NCBI RefSeq assembly: GCF_017086405.1
Contig: NZ_CP070973.1
Location: 5,984,739 to 6,048,738 of the forward strand
Direction: 5' to 3'
Source of the DNA: Mycobacterium gordonae
GTDB taxonomy: Bacteria > Actinomycetota > Actinomycetes > Mycobacteriales > Mycobacteriaceae
DNA length: 64,000 nt
Shown here: in pieces, positions 40,345 through 50,489 of the stretch
Numbering within the stretch: position 1 is the first letter of the stretch
How the letters are laid out: the number at the start of each line of letters is the position of its first letter
Notes under the pieces: model-generated
Database searches by the model: none
What the model was told of the DNA's origin: nothing
Seen by the model: only the letters and a program-made list of their open reading frames with translations
Translations under genes and position numbers: made by a program

Positions 40345-42018
40345 ATGGACGCTGATGTCATCGTTATCGGTGCGGGACTGGCGGGACTGGTCGCCACCCA
40401 CGAACTCACCCGGCGCGGCAAGAAGGTCGCCGTGGTCGACCAGGAGAACGAGGCCAATCTGGGCGGTCAAGCCTTCTGGTCATTCGGCGGCCTCTTCCTG
40501 GTCGACACTCCTGAGCAACGGGTGCTGGGGATCAAGGACTCCTTCGAATTGGCCTGGAACGACTGGTCCGGCAGTGCGGCATTCGATCGCCTCGACGACG
40601 AGGACGTATGGGCGGCAAAGTGGGCCCGCGCCTATGTGGAGTTCGCCGCCGGGGAGAAGCGGTCCTATCTGACCGACCTCGGCATCAGGTTCATGCCCAC
40701 CGTGGGATGGGCCGAGCGCGGGGACCTGCGCGCCGACGGCCACGGCAACTCGGTTCCGCGCTTTCACGTCGCCTGGGGTACCGGCACGGGAATCGTTGAG
40801 CCCTTTGTCAATTCCGCCCTGGATGCCGCGCAGGACAACCTGGTGACGTTCTATCACCGCCACCGTGTGGACGAGTTGGTGTTCACCGACGGCGCGGTCA
40901 CCGGGATCAAAGGCACAGTGCTGGCACCCGACGACGCGGTGCGGGGCGCCCCCTCCAACCGCGACGCCGTCGGCGAATTCGAGTTGTCGGCCCAGGCGGT
41001 GATCGTCACCACCGGCGGGATCGGCGGCAACCATGAGATGGTGCGGCGGTACTGGCCGGAACGGATGGGCACTCCCCCGTCGTCCATGATCACCGGCGTG
41101 CCCGAATACGTCGACGGGCGGATGCTCGATATCGCCCACGACAGCGGGGTCCGCCTGGTCAACCGGGACCGGATGTGGCACTACACCGAGGGCGTCCGCA
41201 ACTGGGATCCGATCTGGCCCAAGCATGCCATCCGCATCATCCCCGGCCCCTCGTCGATGTGGTTCGACGCGCTCGGCCGACGGCTACCGGCTCCCTACCT
41301 GCCCGGGTACGACACCCTAGGCACGCTGAAGTATCTGCGCACCAACCCTGAGATCGCGAAGTATGACTACTCCTGGTACGTGCTGACTCAGAAGATCATC
41401 AAGAAGGAGTTCGCCCTGTCGGGTTCAGAACAGAATCCCGATATCACTGGCAAGAGCCTGATGAAGGTGCTGCAGCAACGCTTCTTCAACAAGGACGCCA
41501 CCGGCCCGGTCGAGGCGTTCAAGGCCCACGGCGCCGATTTCGTGGTCGCTGACAACCTCGACGATCTCGTCGCGAAGATGAATGCCTTGACCGACGAGCC
41601 GCTACTGGATCCGGCCGGGATCCGCGCCCAGATCGAGTCCCGCGACCTGCAGATCGCCAACCCATTCTGCAAGGACGTCCAGGTGCAGGGCATCCGCAAC
41701 GCCCGGCGCGCGCTGGGCGATCGACTCGGCCGGGTCGCTACGCCGCACCGCATCCTGGACCCCAAAGCCGGACCGCTGATCGCCGCCAAGTTGCACATTT
41801 TGACACGAAAGACGTTGGGAGGCATACAAACTGACCTGTCTTCTCGCGCCATGGACAACCAGGGTCAGGCCATCCCGGGCCTGTACGCGGCCGGGGAGGT
41901 CGCCGGATTCGGCGGCGGCGGCGTGCACGGATACAACGCACTGGAAGGAACGTTCCTGGGCGGCTGCATCTTCTCCGGTCGAGCCGCCGGCCGCGGCGCC
42001 GCGGACGATCTCCGCTGA
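40345..42018 (+). CDS. FAD-binding dehydrogenase (KstD/fumarate-reductase-like, Rv0785-like)
   Basis: This 557-residue flavoprotein starts with VIVIGAGLAGLVATHELTRRG and GGQAFWSFGGLF, and ends with IPGLYAAGEVAGFGGGGVHGYNALEGTFLGGCIFSGRAAG, the second FAD region of the 3-ketosteroid dehydrogenase / fumarate reductase family. It resembles Rv0785 of M. tuberculosis. It probably oxidises or reduces a C=C bond next to a carbonyl; the substrate (steroid or other) is unknown. It is the last gene of the accessory island, 48 bp before prrA. Confidence 0.9.
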   Translation: MDADVIVIGAGLAGLVATHELTRRGKKVAVVDQENEANLGGQAFWSFGGLFLVDTPEQRVLGIKDSFELAWNDWSGSAAFDRLDDEDVWAAKWARAYVEFAAGEKRSYLTDLGIRFMPTVGWAERGDLRADGHGNSVPRFHVAWGTGTGIVEPFVNSALDAAQDNLVTFYHRHRVDELVFTDGAVTGIKGTVLAPDDAVRGAPSNRDAVGEFELSAQAVIVTTGGIGGNHEMVRRYWPERMGTPPSSMITGVPEYVDGRMLDIAHDSGVRLVNRDRMWHYTEGVRNWDPIWPKHAIRIIPGPSSMWFDALGRRLPAPYLPGYDTLGTLKYLRTNPEIAKYDYSWYVLTQKIIKKEFALSGSEQNPDITGKSLMKVLQQRFFNKDATGPVEAFKAHGADFVVADNLDDLVAKMNALTDEPLLDPAGIRAQIESRDLQIANPFCKDVQVQGIRNARRALGDRLGRVATPHRILDPKAGPLIAAKLHILTRKTLGGIQTDLSSRAMDNQGQAIPGLYAAGEVAGFGGGGVHGYNALEGTFLGGCIFSGRAAGRGAADDLR

Positions 42019-42066
42019 TCACCGCGCCTCCCACCACCCTAGCGCTCAATCAGGCAAGATAGGCGC

Positions 42067-42768
42067 ATGGACACTGGTGTGAACTCACCTCGGGTCTTGG
42101 TGGTCGACGACGACTCTGACGTACTCGCCTCGCTGGAACGTGGGCTGCGGCTGTCCGGATTCGAGGTGTCCACCGCGGTTGACGGCGCCGAGGCCCTGCG
42201 CAGTGCCACCGAGACCCGACCGGACGCGATCGTGCTCGACATCAACATGCCCGTGCTGGACGGTGTCAGCGTCGTGACGGCACTGCGCGCAATGGACAAC
42301 GACGTGCCCGTGTGCGTGCTGAGTGCCCGCAGCTCGGTCGACGACCGGGTCGCCGGGTTGGAGGCGGGTGCCGACGACTATCTGGTCAAGCCGTTCGTGT
42401 TGGCCGAGCTGGTGGCACGGGTACGCGCGCTGCTGCGCCGGCGCGGCGCGACCGCCACGTCGTCCTCGGAAACCATCACCGTCGGCCCGCTCGAAGTGGA
42501 CATCCCCGGTCGGCGCGCCCGCGTCAACGGCGTCGACGTGGACCTCACCAAGCGGGAGTTCGACCTGCTTGCCGTGCTGGCCGAACACAAGACGGCGGTG
42601 CTGTCCCGCGCGCAGCTGCTCGAACTGGTGTGGGGCTACGACTTCGCCGCCGACACCAACGTCGTCGACGTCTTCATCGGTTATCTGCGGCGCAAGCTGG
42701 AGGCCAACGGCGGCCCGCGGCTCCTGCATACCGTCCGGGGTGTCGGCTTCGTGCTCAGGATGCAATGA
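42067..42768 (+). CDS. prrA: Response regulator PrrA
   Basis: This 233-residue OmpR-type response regulator has the acidic pocket DDD (14-16), phospho-acceptor Asp58 in IVLDINMP and receiver Lys in YLVKPF. A C-terminal winged helix is marked by LTKREFDLLAVLAEH and TVRGVGFVL. It matches PrrA (Rv0903c), the essential two-component regulator with PrrB, encoded 17 bp downstream. The ATG at 42067 gives about the usual length. Confidence 0.95.
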   Translation: MDTGVNSPRVLVVDDDSDVLASLERGLRLSGFEVSTAVDGAEALRSATETRPDAIVLDINMPVLDGVSVVTALRAMDNDVPVCVLSARSSVDDRVAGLEAGADDYLVKPFVLAELVARVRALLRRRGATATSSSETITVGPLEVDIPGRRARVNGVDVDLTKREFDLLAVLAEHKTAVLSRAQLLELVWGYDFAADTNVVDVFIGYLRRKLEANGGPRLLHTVRGVGFVLRMQ

Positions 42769-42784
42769 GCGCGGCAGGTGCCCG

Positions 42785-44134
42785 ATGGCGGCAGTGAACA
42801 TCCTATCGCGGATCTTCGCCCGCACGCCGTCGCTTCGGACCCGGGTTGTCGTCGCGACGGTGATCGGCGCCGCCATCCCGGTGCTGATCGTCGGCGCCGT
42901 CGTATGGGTGGGCATTACCAAGGACCGCAAGGAACGGCTGGACCGGCGGCTGGACGAGGCCGCGGGCTTCGCTATTCCGTTCGTGCCGCGAGGCCTGGAT
43001 GAGATTCCGCGCTCACCCAACGACCAGGACGCGCTGATCACCGTCCGTCGCGGCAACGTCATCAAGTCGAACACCGACATCAATCTGCCCAAGCTGCAGG
43101 ACGATTACGCCGACACGTTCATCCATGGGGTCCGCTACCGGGTGCGCACCGTCGAGATTCCGGGTCCCGAACCGACCTCGGTGGCCGTGGCGGCGACATA
43201 CGACGCCACCTATGCCGAGACGAACAACCTGCATCGCCGGGTACTGCTGATCTGTACGTTGGCCATCGGAGCTGCGGCGGTGTTCGCGTGGCTGCTCGCC
43301 GCATTCGCGGTACGTCCGTTCAAACAATTGGCCGAGCAGACCCGGTCGATCGATGCCGGCGACGAGGCTCCCCGGGTGGAGGTGCACGGCGCCAGCGAAG
43401 CCGTGGAGATCGCCGAAGCCATGCGCGGAATGCTGCAACGCATCTGGAACGAGCAGAACCGGACACAGGAAGCGCTAGCCTCAGCCCGCGATTTCGCGGC
43501 CGTCTCCTCGCACGAATTGCGGACCCCCCTGACGGCGATGCGGACCAACCTCGAGGTGCTGGCCACCCTGGACCTGCCCGATGACCAACGCAAAGAAGTG
43601 CTCAGTGACGTGATCCGAACCCAGTCGCGAATCGAGGCGACGCTGAGCGCGCTCGAACGGTTGGCTCAGGGCGAACTGTCCACATCCGACGACCACGTGC
43701 CCGTCGATATCACCGATCTGCTCGATCGCGCTGCCCACGACGCCACCCGCATCTACCCCGATCTCGATGTCTCCCTGGTGCCCTCGCCGACCTGCATCAT
43801 CGTCGGGATGCCGGCCGGATTGCGGTTGGCCGTCGACAACGCCATCGCCAACGCCGTCAAACACGGCGGTGCCACCCATGTCCAACTGTCTGCGGTCAGC
43901 TCGCGGGCCGGAGTCGAGATTGCCATCGACGACAACGGCAGCGGCGTCCCGGAGCAAGAACGACAAGTGGTGTTCGAGCGGTTCTCCCGAGGCTCGACGG
44001 CCTCGCATTCGGGGTCGGGTTTGGGCCTGGCGCTGGTCGCACAGCAGGCAGACCTGCACGGCGGCACGGCGTCGCTGGAAAGCAGCCCGCTGGGCGGGGC
44101 ACGCCTGGTGCTGCGCCTTCCCGGGCCGAGCTAA
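42785..44134 (+). CDS. prrB: Sensor histidine kinase PrrB
   Basis: This 449-residue sensor kinase has two membrane helices (about 20-44 and 151-174) around a ~105-residue extracellular sensor region. A HAMP domain, the phospho-acceptor His243 in SSHELRTPLT and an ATPase domain with DNAIANAVKHGG, DDNGSGVP and GSGLGLALV follow. It phosphorylates PrrA. The ATG at 42785 is the correct start; an open frame from 42323 overlaps prrA in another phase and is a shadow. Confidence 0.95.
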   Translation: MAAVNILSRIFARTPSLRTRVVVATVIGAAIPVLIVGAVVWVGITKDRKERLDRRLDEAAGFAIPFVPRGLDEIPRSPNDQDALITVRRGNVIKSNTDINLPKLQDDYADTFIHGVRYRVRTVEIPGPEPTSVAVAATYDATYAETNNLHRRVLLICTLAIGAAAVFAWLLAAFAVRPFKQLAEQTRSIDAGDEAPRVEVHGASEAVEIAEAMRGMLQRIWNEQNRTQEALASARDFAAVSSHELRTPLTAMRTNLEVLATLDLPDDQRKEVLSDVIRTQSRIEATLSALERLAQGELSTSDDHVPVDITDLLDRAAHDATRIYPDLDVSLVPSPTCIIVGMPAGLRLAVDNAIANAVKHGGATHVQLSAVSSRAGVEIAIDDNGSGVPEQERQVVFERFSRGSTASHSGSGLGLALVAQQADLHGGTASLESSPLGGARLVLRLPGPS

Positions 44135-44823
44135 TTCTTCCGCGTGCTGTTGCGCCACGGCGTGAAAAACGCGCGACCGGCGAATTCCTCGTCCTGGAAC
44201 CAGACCTGGGCCTGCGTGTCGTCGTAGCACTCGTCGTCGGGCGCGTAGAAGAGCCGGGAGTCCATGCGCCCCTTGATCGTCCACCCGTCCGGGCCGCTGC
44301 CGTCGAGGTTGGCGCGCATGGATCCTGGCCCGTAGGGTGCGTACGGCATCAGCGGTAGCACGATGGTCTCCGCTTCGCTACTGACTGGAATCTTCTCCAT
44401 CGCAGCATCTTTCGGGACTGGCCTGCGCCTGGGCGGAGGGCCCTTCGGCCTCGCCTTCTTGGCGGCGGTCGCCTTCTTGGCCGGTCTCTTTCGCACGACC
44501 GGAATGCGCTCCGTCGCAGGGTCTTTGCCGACGGGGATGCGTTCCGTTGCGGCATCACTGGAGACGGGCTTGCGCTTCCTCGGCGGCGCCTTGGAGACGG
44601 CCTTCTTTTTCGCCGGTGCGGATTTGACGGCAGGTACCTTCTTCGTCGGCGCCTCCGCGGCAGGCGCTTTCATCACCGGCTCGGGTCTTGGACGCGGTCT
44701 GGGTTCGGCAAGGACCCAGGCCGGCATCTGGGTTTTCGCGGGTCGAGCCACGAGCGTGAACGTCAGCACCATGCCGAGCCCGAACGACAGGGCGGCCAAC
44801 CACCAGTGCACCTGGGCGATCAC
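44131..44823 (-). CDS. arfC: ArfC-like membrane protein
   Basis: This 230-residue protein has an N-terminal anchor (QVHWWLAALSFGLGMVLTFTLV), a Lys/Pro/Ala-rich middle with repeats ATERIPV, and a conserved C-terminal globular part with VLPLMPYAPYGPGSMRA, QVWFQDEEFAGRAFFTPWR. That end matches Rv0901 (ArfC, about 175 residues); the middle here is longer. The GTG start overlaps the arfB stop by 4 bp, so it is translationally coupled. It ends convergent with prrB (4-bp overlap). Confidence 0.88.
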   Translation of the reverse strand: MIAQVHWWLAALSFGLGMVLTFTLVARPAKTQMPAWVLAEPRPRPRPEPVMKAPAAEAPTKKVPAVKSAPAKKKAVSKAPPRKRKPVSSDAATERIPVGKDPATERIPVVRKRPAKKATAAKKARPKGPPPRRRPVPKDAAMEKIPVSSEAETIVLPLMPYAPYGPGSMRANLDGSGPDGWTIKGRMDSRLFYAPDDECYDDTQAQVWFQDEEFAGRAFFTPWRNSTRKN

Positions 44824-45716
44824 CGCTTTACTCCGATGCCGGGCCATTGCGAAGCAGGCCCCGGCCGCTGCGGTTGGGGCAACTCGGTCTCCGAATCGGG
44901 TTCCGGTGCCGCAGCATCGTCGCGCTGCGACATCTCGGGGCTGGGCCACTGAGACGGCGGTCCAGGCCACTGCGGCTGCGCCACCTCGGGCTCGACCTCG
45001 GACGCCTCGGCAACCGCCGGCTCCGTCGGCTCGGGCGTTGGCTCTGGCTGGAACGGCTCGGGCGCTGGCTCTGGCTCGGGCTCCGGCTCGACAGCCTCGG
45101 CGGCCTCGGCGGCCGGCTCAGCGTCCTGGGGCTCGGCTGGCTCGGGCCCGGGCCACTGAGACGCCGGGCCCGGCCACTGCGGCTGAGCCACCTCGGACTC
45201 GACCTCGGGCAGCTCGGGCTCGACCGGCTCGGGCTCGACCGGCGCCGGTTCAGGCTCGACCAGTTCAGGTGCCGGCTCGACCAGCTCAGGTTCCGGCTCG
45301 ACCGACTCGGGCTCCGGCTCGACCGACTCGGGTTCCGGCTCGGTCTCGGCCTCGGTAGCCTCGGCGGCCGGCTCAACATGCCCCGCCTCGACCGCCTCCG
45401 GCTCGACAAACTCAGCGGGCCGCTGTTCCGACTCGGGCCAGAGCAGCTGCTCGAAGGTCTCGCCCTCCCGCTCGGCCGCCGCGGGCACCGGCATGTGACG
45501 CTCGGGCGCTGTCTCGACCTCCGACCCGGCCGGCTGGACGACCTCGGACATCAGCTGGAGCTCGACCGTTTCGGGCTCCGCCGGCTCAGCCGGCGTGAGC
45601 CCGGCGTCGGATTCAGGCTTGCGAGGCTTGATCAGCAAGACGGCGATCCCGTAGGCAACGGCCGACCCCGCCACAAACGCAGCCAGGTAGACCACCCACT
45701 GGACCAGAAAACCCAT
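44820..45716 (-). CDS. arfB: Enlarged ArfB-like membrane protein with acidic Pro/Glu tail
   Basis: Residues 1-35 form a membrane anchor (VQWVVYLAAFVAGSAVAYGIAVLLI) like ArfB (Rv0900), which is only about 50 residues in M. tuberculosis. Here the protein has 298 residues. The extra part is Glu/Pro/Val-rich, with repeats such as EPEPESVEPEPE and three copies of a QPQWPGPxSQWP-type motif near residues ~190, ~255 and the C terminus. The tail is strongly negative and probably unfolded and periplasmic. ATG 45716 follows GGGGAGAA. Placement between arfA and arfC supports homology. Confidence 0.85.
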   Translation of the reverse strand: MGFLVQWVVYLAAFVAGSAVAYGIAVLLIKPRKPESDAGLTPAEPAEPETVELQLMSEVVQPAGSEVETAPERHMPVPAAAEREGETFEQLLWPESEQRPAEFVEPEAVEAGHVEPAAEATEAETEPEPESVEPEPESVEPEPELVEPAPELVEPEPAPVEPEPVEPELPEVESEVAQPQWPGPASQWPGPEPAEPQDAEPAAEAAEAVEPEPEPEPAPEPFQPEPTPEPTEPAVAEASEVEPEVAQPQWPGPPSQWPSPEMSQRDDAAAPEPDSETELPQPQRPGPASQWPGIGVKR

Positions 45717-45729
45717 GCCTGATTCTCCC

Positions 45730-46764
45730 CTAGCCAACCACGAGCTCGGCGCGACGGTTCTTCGCACGACCCTCTGCCGTGTCGTTACTGGCAATCGGAT
45801 TGGCCGAACCCAAACCCTTGGCGGTGACGCGATCGCGGGCCACGCCGTTGGCAATGAGGAACTCGGCCACCAGAGTGGCCCGCTGAATGCTGAGCGGAAT
45901 GTTGATACCCTCGGCGCTGGCGTTGTCGGTATACCCGTTGACGGTCACACGTGCCGCCGGGCACGCCTTGAGCTGGTCAGCCACCCGAATCAGGATCTGG
46001 GTATCGTCCGGCGTCAGACTCACCCCGTCGGCTCCGAACGCCAATGGACCCCCCGTCATCTTGTTGATGACGGCCTGCAGGTCGTTGCACGCGCCGGGGC
46101 CGGGCGGGGGCACGGACGTCGCCGCCTGCGGAATACTCGGCGTGATCTGACCCCTGGCCACGATGGCGTTGGCGACATTCACGCCCGGCCAGACGCTGAC
46201 CACCGCACGTTCGACGGCGTCCTTCTGATCAGGCGATGCGGTGCCGCCCAAGGTGACGGTGTCCTTCTCGACCTTCATGGTGAAGTCAGGGATCGGGGCG
46301 CCGGCGGCGAACACCGGTTCGGCGTTGGTGAAGTCCAGGGTGCGCACCAGCGGGTCGATGCGAATCTGGTCGATGACAGTGACGCCGGGCTGCGTCAGGG
46401 CTTTGAGTGATGTCATCAGCGCCGCCTTGGCGGTGTCGTCCGGGAAGTCGCCGATCAGCGTAATGCTGTTGCCGCTGCGACTGATCGACAGCAGCGATAG
46501 CGACAGGCTCGGAGCGCTGGACACATTCGACGCACCGGTAGGGGCCGCCGTGAGTTTCGGCAGGTCGCCGGTCGGCCCGTTGACACCCGTCGGTCGTTCG
46601 TATGCGCCGAATCCGATCATCGCCAGCAGAAACGGGATGACCGCGACACCGATCAACCAGGGCCGGCCCAGCCGCTGACGGTGGTATCGAGGGGTGAGCT
46701 GAGCCTGACTGATTTGACGGGCGGGCGCCGACGCTTCGTCCACCCCCACATCTGGCCCCACCAT
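45730..46764 (-). CDS. arfA: OmpA-family outer-membrane protein ArfA (OmpATb)
   Basis: This 344-residue protein has one N-terminal membrane helix (PWLIGVAVIPFLLAMIGFGAY). A BON-type central domain (GGTASPDQKDAVERAVVSVWPGV) and a C-terminal OmpA peptidoglycan-binding domain (NGYTDNASAEGINIPLSIQRA ending AKNRRAELVVG) follow. It matches OmpATb/ArfA (Rv0899). In M. tuberculosis the arfABC operon is linked to growth and ammonia release at acid pH. It is first in the operon. Confidence 0.93.
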   Translation of the reverse strand: MVGPDVGVDEASAPARQISQAQLTPRYHRQRLGRPWLIGVAVIPFLLAMIGFGAYERPTGVNGPTGDLPKLTAAPTGASNVSSAPSLSLSLLSISRSGNSITLIGDFPDDTAKAALMTSLKALTQPGVTVIDQIRIDPLVRTLDFTNAEPVFAAGAPIPDFTMKVEKDTVTLGGTASPDQKDAVERAVVSVWPGVNVANAIVARGQITPSIPQAATSVPPPGPGACNDLQAVINKMTGGPLAFGADGVSLTPDDTQILIRVADQLKACPAARVTVNGYTDNASAEGINIPLSIQRATLVAEFLIANGVARDRVTAKGLGSANPIASNDTAEGRAKNRRAELVVG

Positions 46765-46861
46765 CGCTCCTCACTCAAACCGCCGTTGTTCGCGTTTCCA
46801 GGCGATATGAGCCTACCGAGTCCACATACGATACCGATGGAACGTGGGGCAGACTGATGTG

Positions 46862-47125
46862 ATGGCCAACGGAAGCAAACCGACGGACAGCGACGCGCTG
46901 GCACATATCCGCGACCTGGTCGCTCGCGAGAAGGCCTTGCGTGAGCAGGTGCAGCACGGTGAGATCTCGACCGTCGAGGAACAAGAGCGGTTACGCAGCC
47001 TGGAAGTGGAACTCGATCAGTGCTGGGACCTGCTCCGGCAGCGCCGGGCTTTGCGCGAAACCGGCGGTGACCCGCGTGAAGCCGCCGTGCGTCCGGCTGA
47101 CGAGGTCGAAGGTTATCTCAACTAG
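46862..47125 (+). CDS. DUF2630 family protein (Rv0898c-like)
   Basis: This 87-residue helical, charged protein contains IRDLVAREKALREQV and LRSLEVELDQCWDLLRQRRALR, the DUF2630 pattern. It is the same length as Rv0898c. It is divergent from arfA and 3 bp ahead of the next oxidoreductase gene, with which it is likely co-transcribed. Function unknown. Confidence 0.9.
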   Translation: MANGSKPTDSDALAHIRDLVAREKALREQVQHGEISTVEEQERLRSLEVELDQCWDLLRQRRALRETGGDPREAAVRPADEVEGYLN

Positions 47126-47128
47126 CCC

Positions 47129-48685
47129 GTGCCGATGCCTGACGACGATTTCGACGTAGTCATCGTGGGCGGCGGCCACAACGGCCTGGTCGCGGCCGCC
47201 TATCTGGCCCGGGCGGGCCTCCGGGTAAAGCTGCTGGAACGATTGCCGCACATCGGCGGTGCCACCATATCCGCCCAAGTCTTCGACGGTGTCGACGTCC
47301 GACTGTCCCGTTACTCGTATTTGGTGAGTTTGCTGCCGCAACGCATTCTCGACGACCTCCGCGCGCGGGTGCAGCTGGCCAGGCGCCCCTATTCGTCCTA
47401 TACACCGGATCCGCGCACGTCTGGACGGACCGGCCTGCTGATCGGACCACTCGGCAGCTTCGCCGCCATCGGGGCAGCCGACGACGAGCGCGGCTTCGCC
47501 GCCTTCTACCGGCGCTGCGGGCTGGTCACTCAACGCCTGTGGCCCACCCTGCTCGAGCCACTGCGCACCCGCGAGCAGGCTCGCCAACTCGTAGTGGCCG
47601 GCGCTGATCCCGATGCGATGGCGGCATGGCGTGCCATGGTCGATGAGCCGATCGGACATGCCATCACCGACGCCGTGGCCAGCGACCTGGTGCGCGGGGT
47701 CGTCGCGACCGACGCGCTGGTCGGCACCTTCGCGCGACTGGACGACACGGGGCTGCTGCAGAACATCTGCTTTCTGTATCACGTGCTCGGTGGTGGCACC
47801 GGTGACTGGAATGTGCCGATCGGCGGCATGGGCGCGGTGTCCTCGGCCCTGGCCGCCGCGGCCAGCCGCTGTGGTGCCGAATTATCCACTGCCACTGACG
47901 TTTTCGCGGTCAATCCGGACGGCGAGGTGTGCTACCGCAGCGGCGGGGCCGAGCACCGGGTGCGCGGCCGTTTCATTCTGTCCGGCGTCGGACCCGCAGT
48001 GCTGGCCGGCCTGCTGGGTGAACCGCTGCCACCGGTGGCGCCAGGTCCGCAAGTCAAGGTGAATATGGTGCTGCGCCGGCTGCCGAGACTGCGCGACCGG
48101 AACGTGACCCCGCAGCAGGCCTTCGCCGGCACGTTTCACGCCAACGAGACCTGGTCGCAGCTCGATGCCGGATACCTGCGCGCCGCCGGAGGTGAGCTGC
48201 CGGATCCCTTGCCGTGTGAGGCCTACTGCCATTCGCTGACCGACCCGAGCATCGTGTCGCCCGCGCTGTCCGGCGTCCAGACGATGACGGTGTTCGGCTT
48301 CCACGCCCCGGTGTCCGGTTCGCCCGAGCCGGACCGGTGGCGCGCACGGCTGACCGACGCGGTGCTGGCGTCATTGAATTCCGTTTTGGCCGAACCTATT
48401 CAGGACGCGCTGCTGCCCGACGCGCACGGGCGCCCCTGCCTGGAAACCACCACCACACTGGATCTGCAGGAGCGGCTGGGCATGACCGCGGGCAACATCT
48501 TCCATGGCGCGCTGTCGTGGCCGTTCGCTGACGACGACGACCCGCTGGACACCCCGGCGCGGCGCTGGGGGGTGGCCACCGCGCACGACCGGATCATGTT
48601 CTGCGGTTCAGGTGCCCGCCGGGGCGGGGCGGTCTCGGGTATCGGCGGGCACAATGCGGCGATGGCGGTGCTGGCCTCGCTATAA
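47129..48685 (+). CDS. Phytoene-dehydrogenase-like FAD oxidoreductase (Rv0897c-like)
   Basis: This 518-residue flavoprotein begins with DVVIVGGGHNGLVAAAYLARAG and ends with the FAD-binding end motif MFCGSGARRGGAVSGIGGHNAAMAVL, typical of the CrtI/PDS family. The substrate is likely a hydrophobic polyene or similar, unknown. GTG 47129 or ATG 47135 can start it. It sits 3 bp after the DUF2630 gene and ends just before a strong terminator. Confidence 0.9.
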   Translation: MPMPDDDFDVVIVGGGHNGLVAAAYLARAGLRVKLLERLPHIGGATISAQVFDGVDVRLSRYSYLVSLLPQRILDDLRARVQLARRPYSSYTPDPRTSGRTGLLIGPLGSFAAIGAADDERGFAAFYRRCGLVTQRLWPTLLEPLRTREQARQLVVAGADPDAMAAWRAMVDEPIGHAITDAVASDLVRGVVATDALVGTFARLDDTGLLQNICFLYHVLGGGTGDWNVPIGGMGAVSSALAAAASRCGAELSTATDVFAVNPDGEVCYRSGGAEHRVRGRFILSGVGPAVLAGLLGEPLPPVAPGPQVKVNMVLRRLPRLRDRNVTPQQAFAGTFHANETWSQLDAGYLRAAGGELPDPLPCEAYCHSLTDPSIVSPALSGVQTMTVFGFHAPVSGSPEPDRWRARLTDAVLASLNSVLAEPIQDALLPDAHGRPCLETTTTLDLQERLGMTAGNIFHGALSWPFADDDDPLDTPARRWGVATAHDRIMFCGSGARRGGAVSGIGGHNAAMAVLASL

Positions 48686-48696
48686 CTGCTCAATGG

Positions 48697-48740
48697 ACGA
48701 AAAAGCACCCCGGAGCGTGCGCTCCGGGGTGCTTTTTCGT
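48697..48740. terminator. Strong bidirectional intrinsic terminator
   Basis: A perfect 20-bp stem (core GCACCCCGGAGC, loop GTGC) carries A5 on one side and T5 on the other, so it terminates in both directions. It lies between the convergent oxidoreductase gene (ends 48685) and gltA2 (ends 48757). Such perfect stems with U tracts are uncommon in mycobacteria. Confidence 0.95.
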
Positions 48741-48756
48741 CTGCTCGCCGTGAAAC

Positions 48757-50049
<1,293 letters not shown>

Positions 50050-50489
50050 GAGAACCCCTTTGCGCTCAGGCTTGATATGGCTGCACGCCCTAGGTCCGCC
50101 AGCGGTGCACTAGGTGCGTATAGGTGAAGGTAGTCGTTATCTCGATGGCGTGCCTTCCCGGGGTCGGATCTGCACGTCGCGGGCCTGATGCAGAAGCCGG
50201 AACTCCCCCTAATGGGCTGGTTGGCCGCTTATCCGCGGGCAATGGCGGCATGCTGGTCAGGCGGTGATGACCTGCGGCAGCTGGCGAGGTCTGCGACCGG
50301 CGCCCGCGCTCCCCCGACGTTTCCGGTGACGCCGCCACCTACATCGAGCGGCTGCGCGAAACCATGACCCATGCGCGCCTCGGCCGGGATGCCGCGCTGC
50401 CGCGACATGTGGTTACCGAGCCCCGGTCCGCTGCTGATCACCCGATCGTTGCGATTGGCCGGCAAGGCACCTGTCGTCGCCGAGCGATG
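50050..50489. other. gltA2 upstream region and degenerate sequence
   Basis: No credible gene is found in this ~440 bp stretch. The part nearest gltA2 should hold its promoter. The rest has the composition of coding DNA but only broken frames, and probably belongs to the decayed regulator gene that begins at about 50490. Confidence 0.5.

Noticed and set aside
35946..42018. Prophage or integrative plasmid for the accD3-prrA island
   Set aside because: No integrase, phage structural gene, attachment site or transposase is present; it looks like an ordinary gene insertion or ancestral variation.
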